Positions 11,885 to 22,889 of a DNA stretch of 64,000 bases are shown one piece after another. The stretch is from Filobasidium wieringae. Lineage: Eukaryota > Basidiomycota > Tremellomycetes > Filobasidiales > Filobasidiaceae. The stretch lies in the NCBI GenBank assembly GCA_001600055.1, contig BCIV01000018.1, forward strand, positions 62,001-126,000. The letters are read 5' to 3'. Position 1 is the first letter of the stretch, and each line of letters begins with the position of its first letter. Position numbers and translations under genes: made by a program. The notes beneath the pieces were generated by a model that was given only the letters and a program-made list of their open reading frames with translations, did not search any database and was not told the DNA's origin.

Positions 11885-13471
11885 TTTTTGCTGTACGGTC
11901 GGAGAGGCCGCCTGTTTTGCCTTTGCGACTTGTTGTATGAGAGATCCGAATCACCCCTATGCATTGTTCGTTCGTGTTCAGCGAGAGGAAGCGTGTCGCC
12001 GTGTTGTGAGGTTGGGTGCGTTGGTCAGGCTCAAGCCATGATGAGATTCCGCCCATGACAAACCCCCCGCTCCGGATGTAAAAATCGGGTGGGAATCGGT
12101 CATGAATCTCGACCGGGGGGCGAGTGCAAAAAGTGAACGATTCGAAAGGCGACGAAAACCTTCCGTGTGAGCGTCCTGCCAAAGGGCTGTCAAAGCTGTC
12201 AACTGTCGAAAGGGAAAAAAAGACCCGGTTGGTTGGGACTGTCGGAACGTCGTTTTGCCCAGCTGCGGAACTATAAAAAATCCGGGACGAGAGCCGGGGT
12301 GGTGCACCGGAAGTAATGACGGTGGACCGCGATGCCATGCCATGAGCCGTGATTGTGATCGGTGATTCATTTGACGGGTCGATATGCGAGTAAACGATTG
12401 GCGAAGGTCGTATCGAGGGAGAAAAGGATGGGTTGCCGTACTAGTAAGAAGCGAAGAGACGGTACAACTAGCTACTATCGATCTGAGTTGTCCAGTTGTC
12501 CAGCTGTCCAATGGTCGCCTTCGCAGCGCACGCAGTCGGTCTCTGGAGTCTCGAATCTATCGTGGAAAAGGTAACTAACCCAGGTTTATACGCCGAAATG
12601 CCGCTAAAGTTTGAGAGCGAATACGAGCAGATGACGGTGATGATGAGCCGCCTCCACCTTTCGCTCGTTCCCTGCTTCGTTCTCTTTGGAAGGGAAATGA
12701 TCCCGGATCTCTTCCGGGATCGACGGTGTTGCGGTGCGAGGGGGAAGAAGGGAGGAAGGGAGTGGATGTAAACTTTGTTCCCGGACGGATTCCCTTGGAA
12801 GCTGGGTCGTCTGGTTGGGATTCGATTTTGAGTTGACAGGTCAGCACACGAAACGAGGGGTGGTGGGACATGGGGGGGATCTGCGAAGGGGCCAATAGGA
12901 TGTTGTTTTTGTGATTTTCAAAAGGGTCGTCCCTTCGGTCATGGCTAGGGGGGAGGTAAACAGGATGAACGATGTGGGTTTGTGGATGTACAATGTCATT
13001 GATCGTGATGAACGTAGAGGAGCATCGCCGTATTCCAAGTGAACCGATCCCTCCGTTATCTTTAGCATCATCGCAGGCCTCACAAGGAGAGAGGAGGCAA
13101 CCTGAACCTCGGGGATAATCGATAGAGACGAGACGACGGTTCAACACCGATAGTGACGGGTTCACTCTTTGGGCCAGCGATACCCTTTCGCAGGTTCACA
13201 AACATACGACCACGACTCTTTGCTATCGACATCACATCCCTATTCTAGAGTCGTTGCATTGTTCAGTGTTCCCCCATCGACCTCGTCGATCTGAATCGTC
13301 TGGAGCTCAAGATCGCCCCTTCGACCTAAACCAACGCCTGTAATTCATTTCCGCTTTCATCCGGAAAGAAAGCATCCGGAAAATCGTCCTCCCTCTCTCC
13401 CTCTCCCCCCCTCGTTGAGCATATTCGACCCTTCTCCTTGCGTTCTCCTCGAGCGAAACACAGGTCGCAGA
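11885..13471. other. Long intergenic region / leader upstream of the Zn2Cys6 gene
   Basis: 1,587 bp between the bre1 stop and the ATG of the regulator gene. It contains G-rich runs and pyrimidine-rich tracts (CT-rich at about 13390-13412 just before the start). Antisense open frames of 167-196 codons occur here, but they are low-complexity, lack family resemblance and look like chance frames. Most of the stretch is probably promoter plus a long 5' leader, which is common for fungal regulatory genes. Confidence 0.5.
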
Positions 13472-16264
13472 ATGTCAAGCGATAGGTTCAGGGATCTTGG
13501 ACCGTTCGTCGAACCTCAGGGACGGTACTCTTCTCAACAACGTCAGCATCTGCAGCAAGGAGAGAAGAAGATCCTCCGCGCAGAAGAGCAATTTGCGCAT
13601 TCGAATTCGGATCACGCGTCTGGCTCTGGAACGATAAAGTCTACACAAAGTTCGATTTCTGGTTCGACTTTGGGTTATTCTCCTCAGCAACAGCGGCAGC
13701 AACTGCAACAGGGTAGACTTCTTGAACCTCCATCGTCTCATCATCAACAGCGAGAACGAACTTCCCCCGGCTCATACCGTTCTTCCTACAATCGACATCC
13801 TTCTCCACCCTCTTCCGGACACTTGCAAGAGAGAAGAGATAGTCATTCCTTCAGACCAGGCTCAGCTTCCAACCCTCATCCTCACTCTCACTCTCAATTA
13901 TACCCTCAGGAACATCTCTCTTCCGCAAACTCAAAGACATACTCTTCTTCCCCTTCGGGTCATGCTTCAGCGCGAAACGAATCGAATTACCAGCAAGAGA
14001 TAAAGCAGAGAACGTCGTATCAGGATCAACAACAACAACATCCTTCGCTCCTGCCATTTCAAAAACCCCAAGGGACAGTGCAGCAGAACTTGCAAAACCC
14101 GCAACATCAAAATCCACAACAACAGCCCAGGAGGAGCCCGTTAGCTATCTCCTCGTTATTAGCTTCTTCCGTAAAGACCGAGCCGAGTTCCATAAAGATG
14201 AACGGGAACGTCGGTGAAAATGGGAATGGGAATGGTGTTGGAGGTGGAGTCGCAGGCATGAACGGGAGTTCGAATGCCAGTGGAAGCACAGGGATTCGTT
14301 CTTCCGTACGAAGGAGTCGGTCCCCCTTGACCCCCCGTTCGATCCATCAATCCCAAAACGGGTTCAACCTATCTTCCTCCTTAGCCTCCGGACCTAACCC
14401 TTCCGTAACAGGATCTTCCTTCGTCACTCACGATCGACCAGGTCCTCACGCTCATTCGGGGAGGTGGGAAGAGGTCGCTCTCGATCCCACGCTCAGGCCG
14501 GGGGAATCTTCTTCGACGAGATCGAGGGGACATACACCGGGTGGGATGGGCATGGGCATGGGGGGAAACCTCGATCCTGGTTCTGGTGCCGGGAGGTTCG
14601 AGGAGTCTAGTGAGAGGAGGGACGGGATGATGGGTAGTTCACCTAGGATCGCGAATGTCGATCAGGCCAGGCAGTTGCATCAGCAACAGCAGCAGCAGTA
14701 TTTGGGTCATCAGTACCCTCAAAACGGGCCTATGGATCATAACAGACAACAACCTTATCTCCCTAGTATCTCTCAACTCCATACCGGTCATGTATCTCAA
14801 CAAGGAATGTCGATCTCTTCCTCCAGCAGACAACCCGGGCAGGGGGAATATGACGATCGGTTCAAAGGTTTCGGGTCGGGTCAGGATCAACAACAAAATC
14901 TACAACCTTCTCAGGGTATGCATACACATCAGCAGCAGCAGCAGCAACAACAACAACAACAGGGGCAACAGAGGTTGATCCCCGATTCTTATCGGGATGG
15001 AACCAACCCTCGTAACTTGCCAGAGATCTTGAGGACCGCTTCCAGTCGACCTCATACCCCATCGAGATCGTCCCAACCTCATTCCCCGCTCCAATCTTAT
15101 CACCCCTACGACCAGTCTGGGGTTCCTTCAAACTTGACGGCAAACGGTGCGGGTGGTCAGAGCACGAACGCTCCGATCTATATGGACCAGATGGTCAGGG
15201 GTCAACAGAGGTTCACTTCCGGACCTGAACAGAGCGCTTATAGAGCCGGGTTCGAGGATGGGTGGGAACAGAGGAGTAGGATGGTAGAGGGGGAAAGGAG
15301 TCGTGAGTGTCTAAACCTTGGCGCGGATGACACGGAGGGCTGAGAGGGCTGATGTGTGATTGGTTTGCGATAGGACGTGTGTCTTTGAACATCTCGACAG
15401 CTCCTCCTACTAGTTCCTTACGGACGACAGGTCAGTTGCATTTCCGTTTAGAAGTTCGAACTCGTACTGATGATCTTGACCGTTTCCTGTGCAGACAACC
15501 ATCCTGCGCATTCACCCGCCCGGGAAGAGACGCAAGATTTGCCGGTTTCTCGTCCTACTGGGGATTATGTCGGGTATGATGGTTGGGAACGAGACGGAAG
15601 GGCCTATGATAGGAGTGATGCTTGGGCTGCAGGACAGAACAGGTTAGAACCCTGGCGACTTGTTAGACATTGTTGAAGGCGAAGCTGACTGGTTATTGAT
15701 CGACTTGGTCGTAGACTATACTCACACCCCGTTCCTGGATCTTCATCATCACGCCCAGAGGATTATCCTTCCCCTTACCTCTCGATCAACACGCCTACTC
15801 CCAACCACCCTCCCTACAACTCTCATTACCGTTCCGACCATTCTCCAGCAGGTACGATGAATTCCCAAAAGGAGAATCAGAATCGTCAGGATCGGTCGTC
15901 GGAAGGGATCACTTCTTCCGGAAAACCACGTAAAGGACGCGCAGGAGAGAGACAGGCCATCTCTTGCAATATGTGTCGACAGAGGAAATCCAAGTGCGAT
16001 GGGAATCCTCCTTACCCCTGTGGGCCTTGTACCAAGAAGGGGACCGAGAGCCAGTGTCAGTACGCTCAGTACGTACGAAGACGAGGTCCGGCGAAGAAGA
16101 AGGAACAAGGGTCGAACGAGGGTTCACATTCCCCCACAGGGAACGATTCTTACTCCCAGGATAATACTTCCCCATCATCCCGAAGGGCTTCGAAATCGTT
16201 GTCCTCTAGACGGTTCGATGAGCAGGGTGGACGAGACGATCTGAAAAGGACTAGACTGGACTGA
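13472..16264 (+). CDS. Glutamine-rich transcription factor with C-terminal Zn2Cys6 cluster
   Basis: About 860 residues in four exons. The start at 13472 (MSSDRFRDLGPF) is the first ATG; the open frame runs further 5' only from a TTG. Exon 1 is Gln/Ser/Pro-rich with an 11-Gln run. Introns at about 15302-15373, 15432-15494 and 15643-15715 all keep the frame. The C-terminus carries a fungal binuclear zinc cluster: CNMCRQRKSKC, then CGPC and the last Cys in ESQCQYAQ. It is followed by the basic YVRRRGPAKKK linker typical of basidiomycete zinc-cluster proteins. Most Zn2Cys6 factors carry the cluster near the N-terminus; here it is about 130 residues from the end and no fungal_trans middle-homology domain was seen. 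The target pathway cannot be told from sequence. Confidence 0.88.
14930..14962 (+). repeat. CAG/CAA microsatellite encoding polyglutamine
   Basis: Eleven consecutive Gln codons (CAG, then mostly CAA) in the regulator gene. A shorter Gln run lies near 14681-14699. Mixed CAG/CAA codons would slow slippage, but length may still vary between strains. Confidence 0.9.
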
Positions 16265-17252
16265 TAGGGTTGCGATGATCGTTGATTAGCTGGTTGTATC
16301 AAAACGCATGGTTATGGTTATAGTTATAGTGCTCGAGTTTCGGTACACGTATGAGAAACATGGTACCTTTACCCTCTCCTGCATCAATTGTTTCTAAAAG
16401 TTGGAGTCGTGCGAGCCGATGGGGCTTGCAAGTTGATGGCCGACAACGTTGTGTATGAGCTGGTCGCGGACAAAACATCGTTATTGATGATAAATCGCAA
16501 TGACTGGTAACACACGTGAGGAGGAGGTCAAAGGAAAGCCTAGCACAATGTAGGCCATCAAATACGGTCATTCGTCGTATTTGTCCTGGTTTTGGTTACC
16601 ATTTTGTGCGACATGTATGCCTGCTTCAACTTCAGATATGCAATCTCCTGCAGTCTGAGTAGTATTATCATCTTGTCTTTGGCGAGACAGGATTCACATT
16701 GCTGTGAACTGAGATGTTAAGTAGCCAGCAGCAAGCAACGTAACTAAGGGCTCCCTCCTCGGGGCATAACATGCTACGACGCTTGCCTCGATACCTTCAT
16801 CTGGATCCAGAGGATGTACTCGCTACGCCACATTGCGCGCTCACTCAGGTTGAGGCTCGCTCGATTGATCAAGGATGGTTAGGAGGTAAGGCACAGTCGG
16901 GTCATGTCGCTGTGTCGATGTCGAGAAGCGAGTTTGGCATTTGGAACAGATCACCGGCTCATGTCTCAGCATTGTCCACACCAGAGACAAAGGATCATCG
17001 TTACAAGTTGATCGACGATTTCGAAACAAATGGAAGCGGATGCACGTTCTATCAACGCGATGATCAAAGGCACAACGGTCGTTTAATTTCCGTCGGCCCG
17101 TCGTACCTTCCTTTGGGCTCCGCGAGCTGAGAAGTATATATACCTAGAGTTCTAGGATAGGTGCGTATTCGATGGATTGGGCCGATACAATCCGTCCCTA
17201 CTCTAACGGTCGGTGTTTGCATCAGCAACGCAACTTAATCCGAACGGTCACA
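16265..17252. other. Intergenic region, no supportable gene
   Basis: 988 bp between the Zn2Cys6 gene and the next small gene. A 119-codon frame at 16771-17130 (+) and a 62-codon frame on the other strand overlap each other; neither resembles a known family or joins other exons. Likely 3' region and promoter. Confidence 0.5.
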
Positions 17253-17873
17253 ATGATCGAACGTGAGTAGCAAAGTAACCCCTTGTCAATCGTATACCAC
17301 ATTCGAGCCTCAGATTCTCTCCTTTTGCCATCAAATACAGCGAAACCATCAACGAATCCTGATAGAATAGTCCTATGGGGAGAGTCTCTAATTGACAAAC
17401 TGCTCAGATGTCAGAGTGTTCCAACATCACTGAACCTTCCCGACAACCGGCACAATGAAACCTTGAAAAGCGTTATAGATGTTCCCGTTCAGTCAGAACC
17501 GTCTCAAGAAGATGAATCGGAGATAACACTTCTCCGTTCGAAGAAAAGATCTCGATCCGAATCTGAGGGAAACACGGAGACACACAAGGAGGAGGATAAC
17601 GAAATTCACCAGTTGGAGATACGCTCAAACCCAGTAAATGTGGTTCAGATTGATAAAACGGATACCAGAACTGACCCAAACCTTGTCACAAAGCACACCA
17701 AGAAAAGAAAGATAGATCTCCAGATAACTCAGCTGTCCAATGTACAGTCTAAATTGAAAGAAGAAGCTCGGCAGAATGAACACGTAGCGTTCGGTTATCT
17801 TGCCGCGTTGGCTTGTAGGACGAATGTCGAAACCGCCAGACGCGCGTTGATTACACTCGGGTATGTTTTGTGA
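17253..17873 (+). CDS. Hypothetical small protein with basic nuclear-type motifs
   Basis: Not recognised. Two exons: a 10-nt first exon (17253-17262, MIE plus one base) with a GTGAGT donor, and a second starting after CCTCAG near 17312. Together they encode about 190 residues beginning MIEHSLLLPSNTAKP. The middle is charged and Ser-rich, with basic clusters SKKRSRSES and KKRKIDL that could be nuclear localisation signals. The C-terminus looks helical and ordered (HVAFGYLAALACRTNVETARRALITLGYVL region). The frame closes with a TGA directly after GYVL. A GTATGT sequence in the last codons could instead be a donor leading to further exons, but no continuation in phase was found. Confidence 0.5.
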
Positions 17874-18410
17874 TTGAGCGCGAATGGTGAAGGGTGTTGA
17901 TAGTTGTATGGAAAAGGGACGAGAGGGAGAGTCTTAATATTCAGATGGTAAGCATCTCAATAGCGAATCGACACGGCTAGCTCATCTTCGTGATGTTTCT
18001 GCGTCGCTTAGCTAGAAGCGAGGAATAGAAAGGCGGGTAGCGTCTCAACCACTTGTTGCATATCGCGCTGATCCACCCGGACGGTATACAGACCGAACTG
18101 GAAAGACAGCGTGTAAGCATGCCGATCAAATTTGTCGAGGAACGATCCCTAGTCGATCGATTTGTATTGGAAGATGTGCTTCATCTCACGTCCCGTTGGT
18201 CACTTAGGAACAGAGCGACCGAGAACGCACCGCTACGATAAAGGTCCCAAATCAAGTCAATAAAAGTAAGCGCAATGACCATTTTCTACAATTACCGAGG
18301 TCTAGGCGTATTCTGACAAAGCAGGAATTTTGCTAGCCGAGCCCGAATGAAAAATCGAGTCAGTCTGGCTTCTTGGGTCCTGGTGGAGGTGGAAACCCTG
18401 ATTCGATCGT

Positions 18411-18652
18411 CTATCCTGTCTTCGTTGTTCTTCCTTTGACGTTCAATATCGTTCTCACCGTAGCACCAACTAGGACCTTTTGACTGCCATAAGAACCTGT
18501 TGGCATTTGTTTGCCCCAGTTTGCTTTTGTACCTTCTTGATCTAGCTGGAGGTACATGAAGAGAAAAGAGAAAGATTGTGATACTCTTACAATCAGCTGC
18601 TCACCGTTACAGTTCTGGACGCAGTAGATTGATGGGCACTGTTCGGTTCCAT
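18411..18652 (-). CDS. Possible two-exon micro-gene, unknown function
   Basis: A weak candidate. An ATG at 18652 opens MEPNSAHQSTASRTVT up to a GTGAGC donor near 18604; an acceptor CTCCAG near 18546 resumes with LDQEGTKANWGKQMPTGSYG and runs to a TAG at about 18411, giving roughly 60 residues. Support is only the in-phase join and a plausible intron length. No family is recognised. It may be noncoding, or part of a larger transcript. The flanks 17874-18410 and 18653-18876 hold nothing else supportable. Confidence 0.25.
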
Positions 18653-18876
18653 CGCCCACGAGTCACTCGAGACAGTGGCAAGGTCTGGTGTCAAGACTTG
18701 TCGATAATTTAACTCATGAAATCTGTCAATGTATACACTACCGAGAACTATGGATACAAGTAGAGACAGACACTTTACGGTCGTCGAGATGATGATGTTG
18801 TGATGTGTAGTTTTGGTAAACGGCTATTGTCATTCAGTCTGAATCGATCGATCGGAATAAGCTCAGATCGGTCCAC

Positions 18877-20193
18877 TCAGGCAGCATGAGCCCCCCATCT
18901 GATCCCCTTCATCGTCTTGTCCTCATCTCTGCCGGGCCACATCACTTGCCCCTTGATGAACGCTCGCACGTTGAAAACAGCGCAGATCAACCACATGATG
19001 ACCAGCGCGACCGTCAATGCGCTACATATCCCATTGATCCCTCCGCTATCCAGTACCGCTCCGACTTGAATCGCGGCCAATGTGAGACCGGCATTGGGGA
19101 AGACGAAAGCCCACCAATTGAGTGTAAAGCTCATCTTCTTGATCCCCTGGAGGACGGAGATGGTAGACACGCAGAAGAACCAGAAAGCGAAGAGGACGAC
19201 AAAGAACCCGCAGAGGATTCCAAAGATTTTGATCACGTCTCCAACCGGGACCGAAGTTACTCCGAAAAACTCTCCACCGTCGAATAGATCGGCCGCTTGT
19301 CTTCCGAGGGAGATGAGCGCGGCTGCTGTATACCCTGCAGGTCCCACGGAAACGTACATTCCCGGTCGGGTAGGAGCAGCGGGGAGCTCGCTGATCATCA
19401 ACCTCTGCATGTACATGGCGTACATGAAGATGGAGACGATCCATCCTACACCCTGTAACATGACCCCGGCTATCCACATGGGGATAGCTGCTTCACGCGG
19501 TTGAGAGGGGATCAAGGTACCGGCGAGAGGGCCGATGACTAGTAGTGGGTAAATGGGGAAGATCCAAGCGGGCATGGCGCTGTTGACTTGAAGACGCTCC
19601 CATTCGAAGAGAACAAAGTATTGCCCGATCCCTACGATTAGGACGATGGCGATGTATGTCCAGTAAAGGATTTCGAGAGTCTTGACTAGCCATGGTCCAG
19701 AACTCGGGACTCCATAAATTTGCATACAGTTCAGGATCAAACTGATAGATACCCAGTAACTACCGAAGAACAAGGACTCGACAGGATGATGAAGTGATGC
19801 TCCGAGTTTAGCCGGTACGAGAACAAAACGAGTGCCAATGACGAAGGTGAAGCAAACAAAGAGGACGATATCCAGGATGAAGAAGATTTTGCCGATTACT
19901 CGAAGACCGTTGAATTGGTTTGGCGTATTGCCTAGTACTACAGCCAGAGCTCCTGTTGACATTGTACATGCGAACCATGGCCTAGGGTCAATCAAGCAGG
20001 ATAAGTACGGCTTCTGAACCGGCCTTCTACATTTCTTAGCTACTTGCCATGTGAAGTGAGCGATCCTGTCCCGAATGGTTGCATGGTCAGGAGGAGCATC
20101 ATCTAGCCCATTCAATTTCTCTTTGGTCTCAGGCATTAGCTCTTCAGGCTTGTCACCCCCTCTACGGGAGGTCAATGTTGTCGTTTCAGACAT
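18877..20193 (-). CDS. C4-dicarboxylate/anion transporter, Mae1/TehA/SLAC1 family
   Basis: Single-exon gene of 438 residues with a hydrophilic N-terminus of about 60 residues and about ten membrane segments, as expected for the voltage-dependent anion channel (TehA/Mae1/SSU1/SLAC1) family. Motifs include PRPWFACTMSTGALAVVLG in the first helix, GTLIPSQ in the middle and RPGMYVSVGPAGYTAAALI. This last motif favours the Mae1-type malate/C4-dicarboxylate branch over the Ssu1 sulfite branch. The family works as a pore of five helical hairpins at the plasma membrane. Substrate is inferred, not shown. It is divergent from the SLC35F-type gene, and a perfect CRE palindrome lies 195 bp upstream. Confidence 0.85.
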   Translation of the reverse strand: MSETTTLTSRRGGDKPEELMPETKEKLNGLDDAPPDHATIRDRIAHFTWQVAKKCRRPVQKPYLSCLIDPRPWFACTMSTGALAVVLGNTPNQFNGLRVIGKIFFILDIVLFVCFTFVIGTRFVLVPAKLGASLHHPVESLFFGSYWVSISLILNCMQIYGVPSSGPWLVKTLEILYWTYIAIVLIVGIGQYFVLFEWERLQVNSAMPAWIFPIYPLLVIGPLAGTLIPSQPREAAIPMWIAGVMLQGVGWIVSIFMYAMYMQRLMISELPAAPTRPGMYVSVGPAGYTAAALISLGRQAADLFDGGEFFGVTSVPVGDVIKIFGILCGFFVVLFAFWFFCVSTISVLQGIKKMSFTLNWWAFVFPNAGLTLAAIQVGAVLDSGGINGICSALTVALVIMWLICAVFNVRAFIKGQVMWPGRDEDKTMKGIRWGAHAA

Positions 20194-21133
20194 GAGCGTG
20201 TGCGGTGCGGTCGAAGAAGGGTATAATTATATGTTCAGGCTTGAGCAATCACATGTCTATGTAAACTTGGATAAGTGAGCGATTTTTATCTCTTTCGAGT
20301 GTCAAGAATCCATCTCAGATTGATATCGTATGCTCGCAGCAACGAATTGTGATCAAAGGAAAGAAACAGGATTCTTGGCTTTTCGACTGACGTCACCCCT
20401 TTTGCCGGATGTATATCCTCGTTGAAGTAAAAAAAACACCCGCGTGTGAGGGGGATCAAGCTCTACGAAGATCATCCTCCAGCCTTTCTTACAAGCAGAA
20501 TCGTTCCCAGCCAGGTGTCACGTTGTGCGTTCTACGAAACGCCGTGGCGGAAACAGAGGCTGGACTTGCTTTTCGAGACAAGGCTGATACGTATCTCAGC
20601 GACGTAGCGCTTCCATGCCGTATCCGAGCGATTGTAAAGGCGCAGACCTTCTCTGCTTGAGCGTTGGGCGTGATGCTGTCAACCGTTGCAGGGTAAGGAT
20701 CTGGGATGAGACCGTATATGCGTTTCACCATTGTATTCTGAATCAGGTCTGAAAGTTATGACTGAATCGTAGTGGTTGAACTCCTCTCTTAACCCTCTAC
20801 AATCTCTAACAGATATTACTTGAAGGAACACAGCTCAGCGACGCCAATATACCGACAGACCTTATAGCTTACCCAACAGGTTACCGTAGAGACAAGGACG
20901 ACTGGCGATGCTTCGTAGAGGTACCCTTCCTAGACAAAATAGGGGTTGAGTCGTCCGATTCCTTGAATTCCTAAATTCGCGTCGCCCTTTCGGATTTCGC
21001 AATATGCGACTTGCAATAATTCGATCAACAAGATCTCAGTCCACAGTAATCGATAAAACAGCAATTCCCCTCTGCATTCACTCAACGGATCACGTCGACC
21101 ACTACAGGCCTCGTATCTAGCATAGAACGGATC
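20194..21133. other. Divergent promoter region between two transporter genes
   Basis: 940 bp holding the promoters of the Mae1-type and SLC35F-type genes. Small open frames on both strands show no family resemblance. It includes the CRE-like palindrome listed separately. Confidence 0.55.
20388..20395. promoter_or_regulatory. CRE/ATF-type palindrome TGACGTCA
   Basis: A perfect 8-bp TGACGTCA, the consensus site of ATF/CREB-type bZIP factors, 195 bp upstream of the transporter start at 20193. In fungi such sites often serve stress or nutrient bZIP regulators. Function here is inferred from position only. Confidence 0.45.
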
Positions 21134-22889
21134 ATGTCCACTAGCTCAGAGACATCTACTTTACTGTCACCGAAACTGAAACCTAGAATGACTTCGCTGG
21201 TACTACCATCCCGCAAGAGATTTCTTACGGGAATCGTGCTCCTCTTCTGCGTCGTCGTACTATGGACGACATCCAACTTCATCACTTCGGACCTATTGGA
21301 AGGAGGATATGATAAGCCTTTCTTGTGAGTTGCACAAGGCCCTATCAGAACTGGCGAACGATCGCTGAATGGGTTTGTCATGTGTCCAGAATCACTTATC
21401 TGAACACCAGCGCGTTTTCGTTGTACCTGATACCGTTCTTGATCAAGCGATGGAGACCAAGGTCGCAGCAAGCACATGAAGACAGAGGGTAAGTTTTGTG
21501 TATCGATGTGTGATTACGACCTCGAAACTAAAACACCGAATAATACAGGTACCTTCCAGTGATACAAGAAGACGAAGAAGCAGATCAACCGGCTTCTCCT
21601 ACCCTTCCCACTCATTCTCCGCTAGCACCAAGAGCGATCGCTTCTCATCGATCAAACAGTCTTATCCGATCACTCTCCCCATCCCCCGCCCTGATCACCC
21701 ACTCGGAGCCGAACCCCCTTCTAGCCCACCCTGCGGCCGAAGCTCAAGTTCAGGCGGAGGAGAAGCTCACGATGAAGGAAACGGCTGGACTAGCCGCTCA
21801 ATTCTGTATTGTTTGGTTCGCCGCCAACTGGACCGTCAATGCTAGTCTTGGTCTGACCAGTGTGGGTAGTAGTACCGTTCTGGCGGGGATGAGCGGTATG
21901 TCGGCTCGAAATTGGTTGTTTGACCCGAAAGACTGATGCAGCATCGCACTTTACTTTAGGATTCTTCACGCTTGCTCTAGGAAGGATATTTGGGGTGGAG
22001 ACTTTTACCCGGGCAAAGATCATGGCTGTCCTCGCAAGGTCAGTCTTATACCAAACGCTGGCCGCTATCGCTTAAACTGACGATCCCGGCCTTCTCGAAA
22101 ATAGCTTCATCGGTCTAATCCTCGTAACCCACTCCGATTCTCTCCTTACCTCAAGCCTCTCCATCGCTCCTTCCGATTCATTACTCGACTCCTCATCGCC
22201 CATCCACGAACCACACGTCAGGCGACCTATCTTGGGGGATATGCTCGCCCTTCTTAGCGCTTTCTGTTATGCTGTTTACGTTATCTTATTGAAGGTCAGG
22301 ATTGGAGACGAAGAGAGGGTGGACATGCAGTTGTTCTTCGGGTGAGTACGGTTGGGCTTCTCATCACGGAAAACAAACTGATCATGTCGTCCTGGATGGT
22401 AACAGTTTCGTCGGATTGTTCAACACCCTATTCCTTCTGCCTCTCGTCCCTATCTTGTCCGTCCTGGGGGTCGAGACATTCGAGCTCCCCATCAGACGAT
22501 CGGACTGGATAGTGTGCGCGATAAATATGGGAATCACACTAAGTTCCGACTACCTATATGTACTCGCGATGTTGAAGACCACCCCGCTTGGTAAGCATGA
22601 TAGTTCCGGGAAGAAACAGTCAGTTCATTGACGTCTTGTAATTTCGCCTACAGTTGTGACGATAGGACTTTCTCTGACCATTCCATTTGCCATGCTGGGG
22701 GACTATTTGAGAGGCTCAACAGCTGCACTTACCACTCAAGCGGTAATAGGAGCAGCTCTCGTCATTGTTGGATTCGGTTTGATGGGGCTGGAAGGATGGG
22801 AGGAAGGAACTGGCGAGACGCTTACAGGTGTTGCCGAGGACGAAGAGGAGGCGGATGACGCGAGAGGTCGCGGTTTGCAGAGAGGTTGA
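21134..22889 (+). CDS. SLC35F5/Thi74-type membrane transporter (DMT superfamily)
   Basis: Multi-exon gene (about six exons) for a ten-helix drug/metabolite transporter. Exon 1 (MSTSSETSTLLSPK...) has a first helix GIVLLFCVVVLWTTSNFI and the family phrase GGYDKPFL; the next exon continues ITYLNTSAFSLYLIPFLIKRW. These two match the SLC35F5 and yeast YML018C/Thi74 signature. Later exons give AAQFCIVWFAANWTVNASL, TSVGSSTVLAGMSG, GDMLALLSAFCYAVYVILLKV and LTIPFAMLGDYLRG. A serine/proline-rich hydrophilic loop sits between helices 2 and 3. Fungal relatives are vacuolar-membrane proteins; the substrate is not established. The final residues are acidic and cytosolic in type. Confidence 0.85.

Noticed and set aside
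11978..12511. 177-codon minus-strand frame downstream of bre1
   Set aside because: Overlaps another long minus-strand frame in a different phase, with no protein-like domain; treated as chance.
12575..13165. 196-codon minus-strand frame in the leader of the Zn2Cys6 gene
   Set aside because: Composition is irregular (Ser/Pro/Arg/His), there is no motif and no splice partner; it overlaps the presumed promoter.
16771..17130. 119-codon plus-strand frame and an opposing frame with a CxxC
   Set aside because: They overlap on opposite strands, lack family resemblance and have no splice context.
18053..18241. 62-codon plus-strand frame that could extend the small hypothetical gene
   Set aside because: No splice combination from the exon ending near 17870 keeps this frame open; phases do not match.
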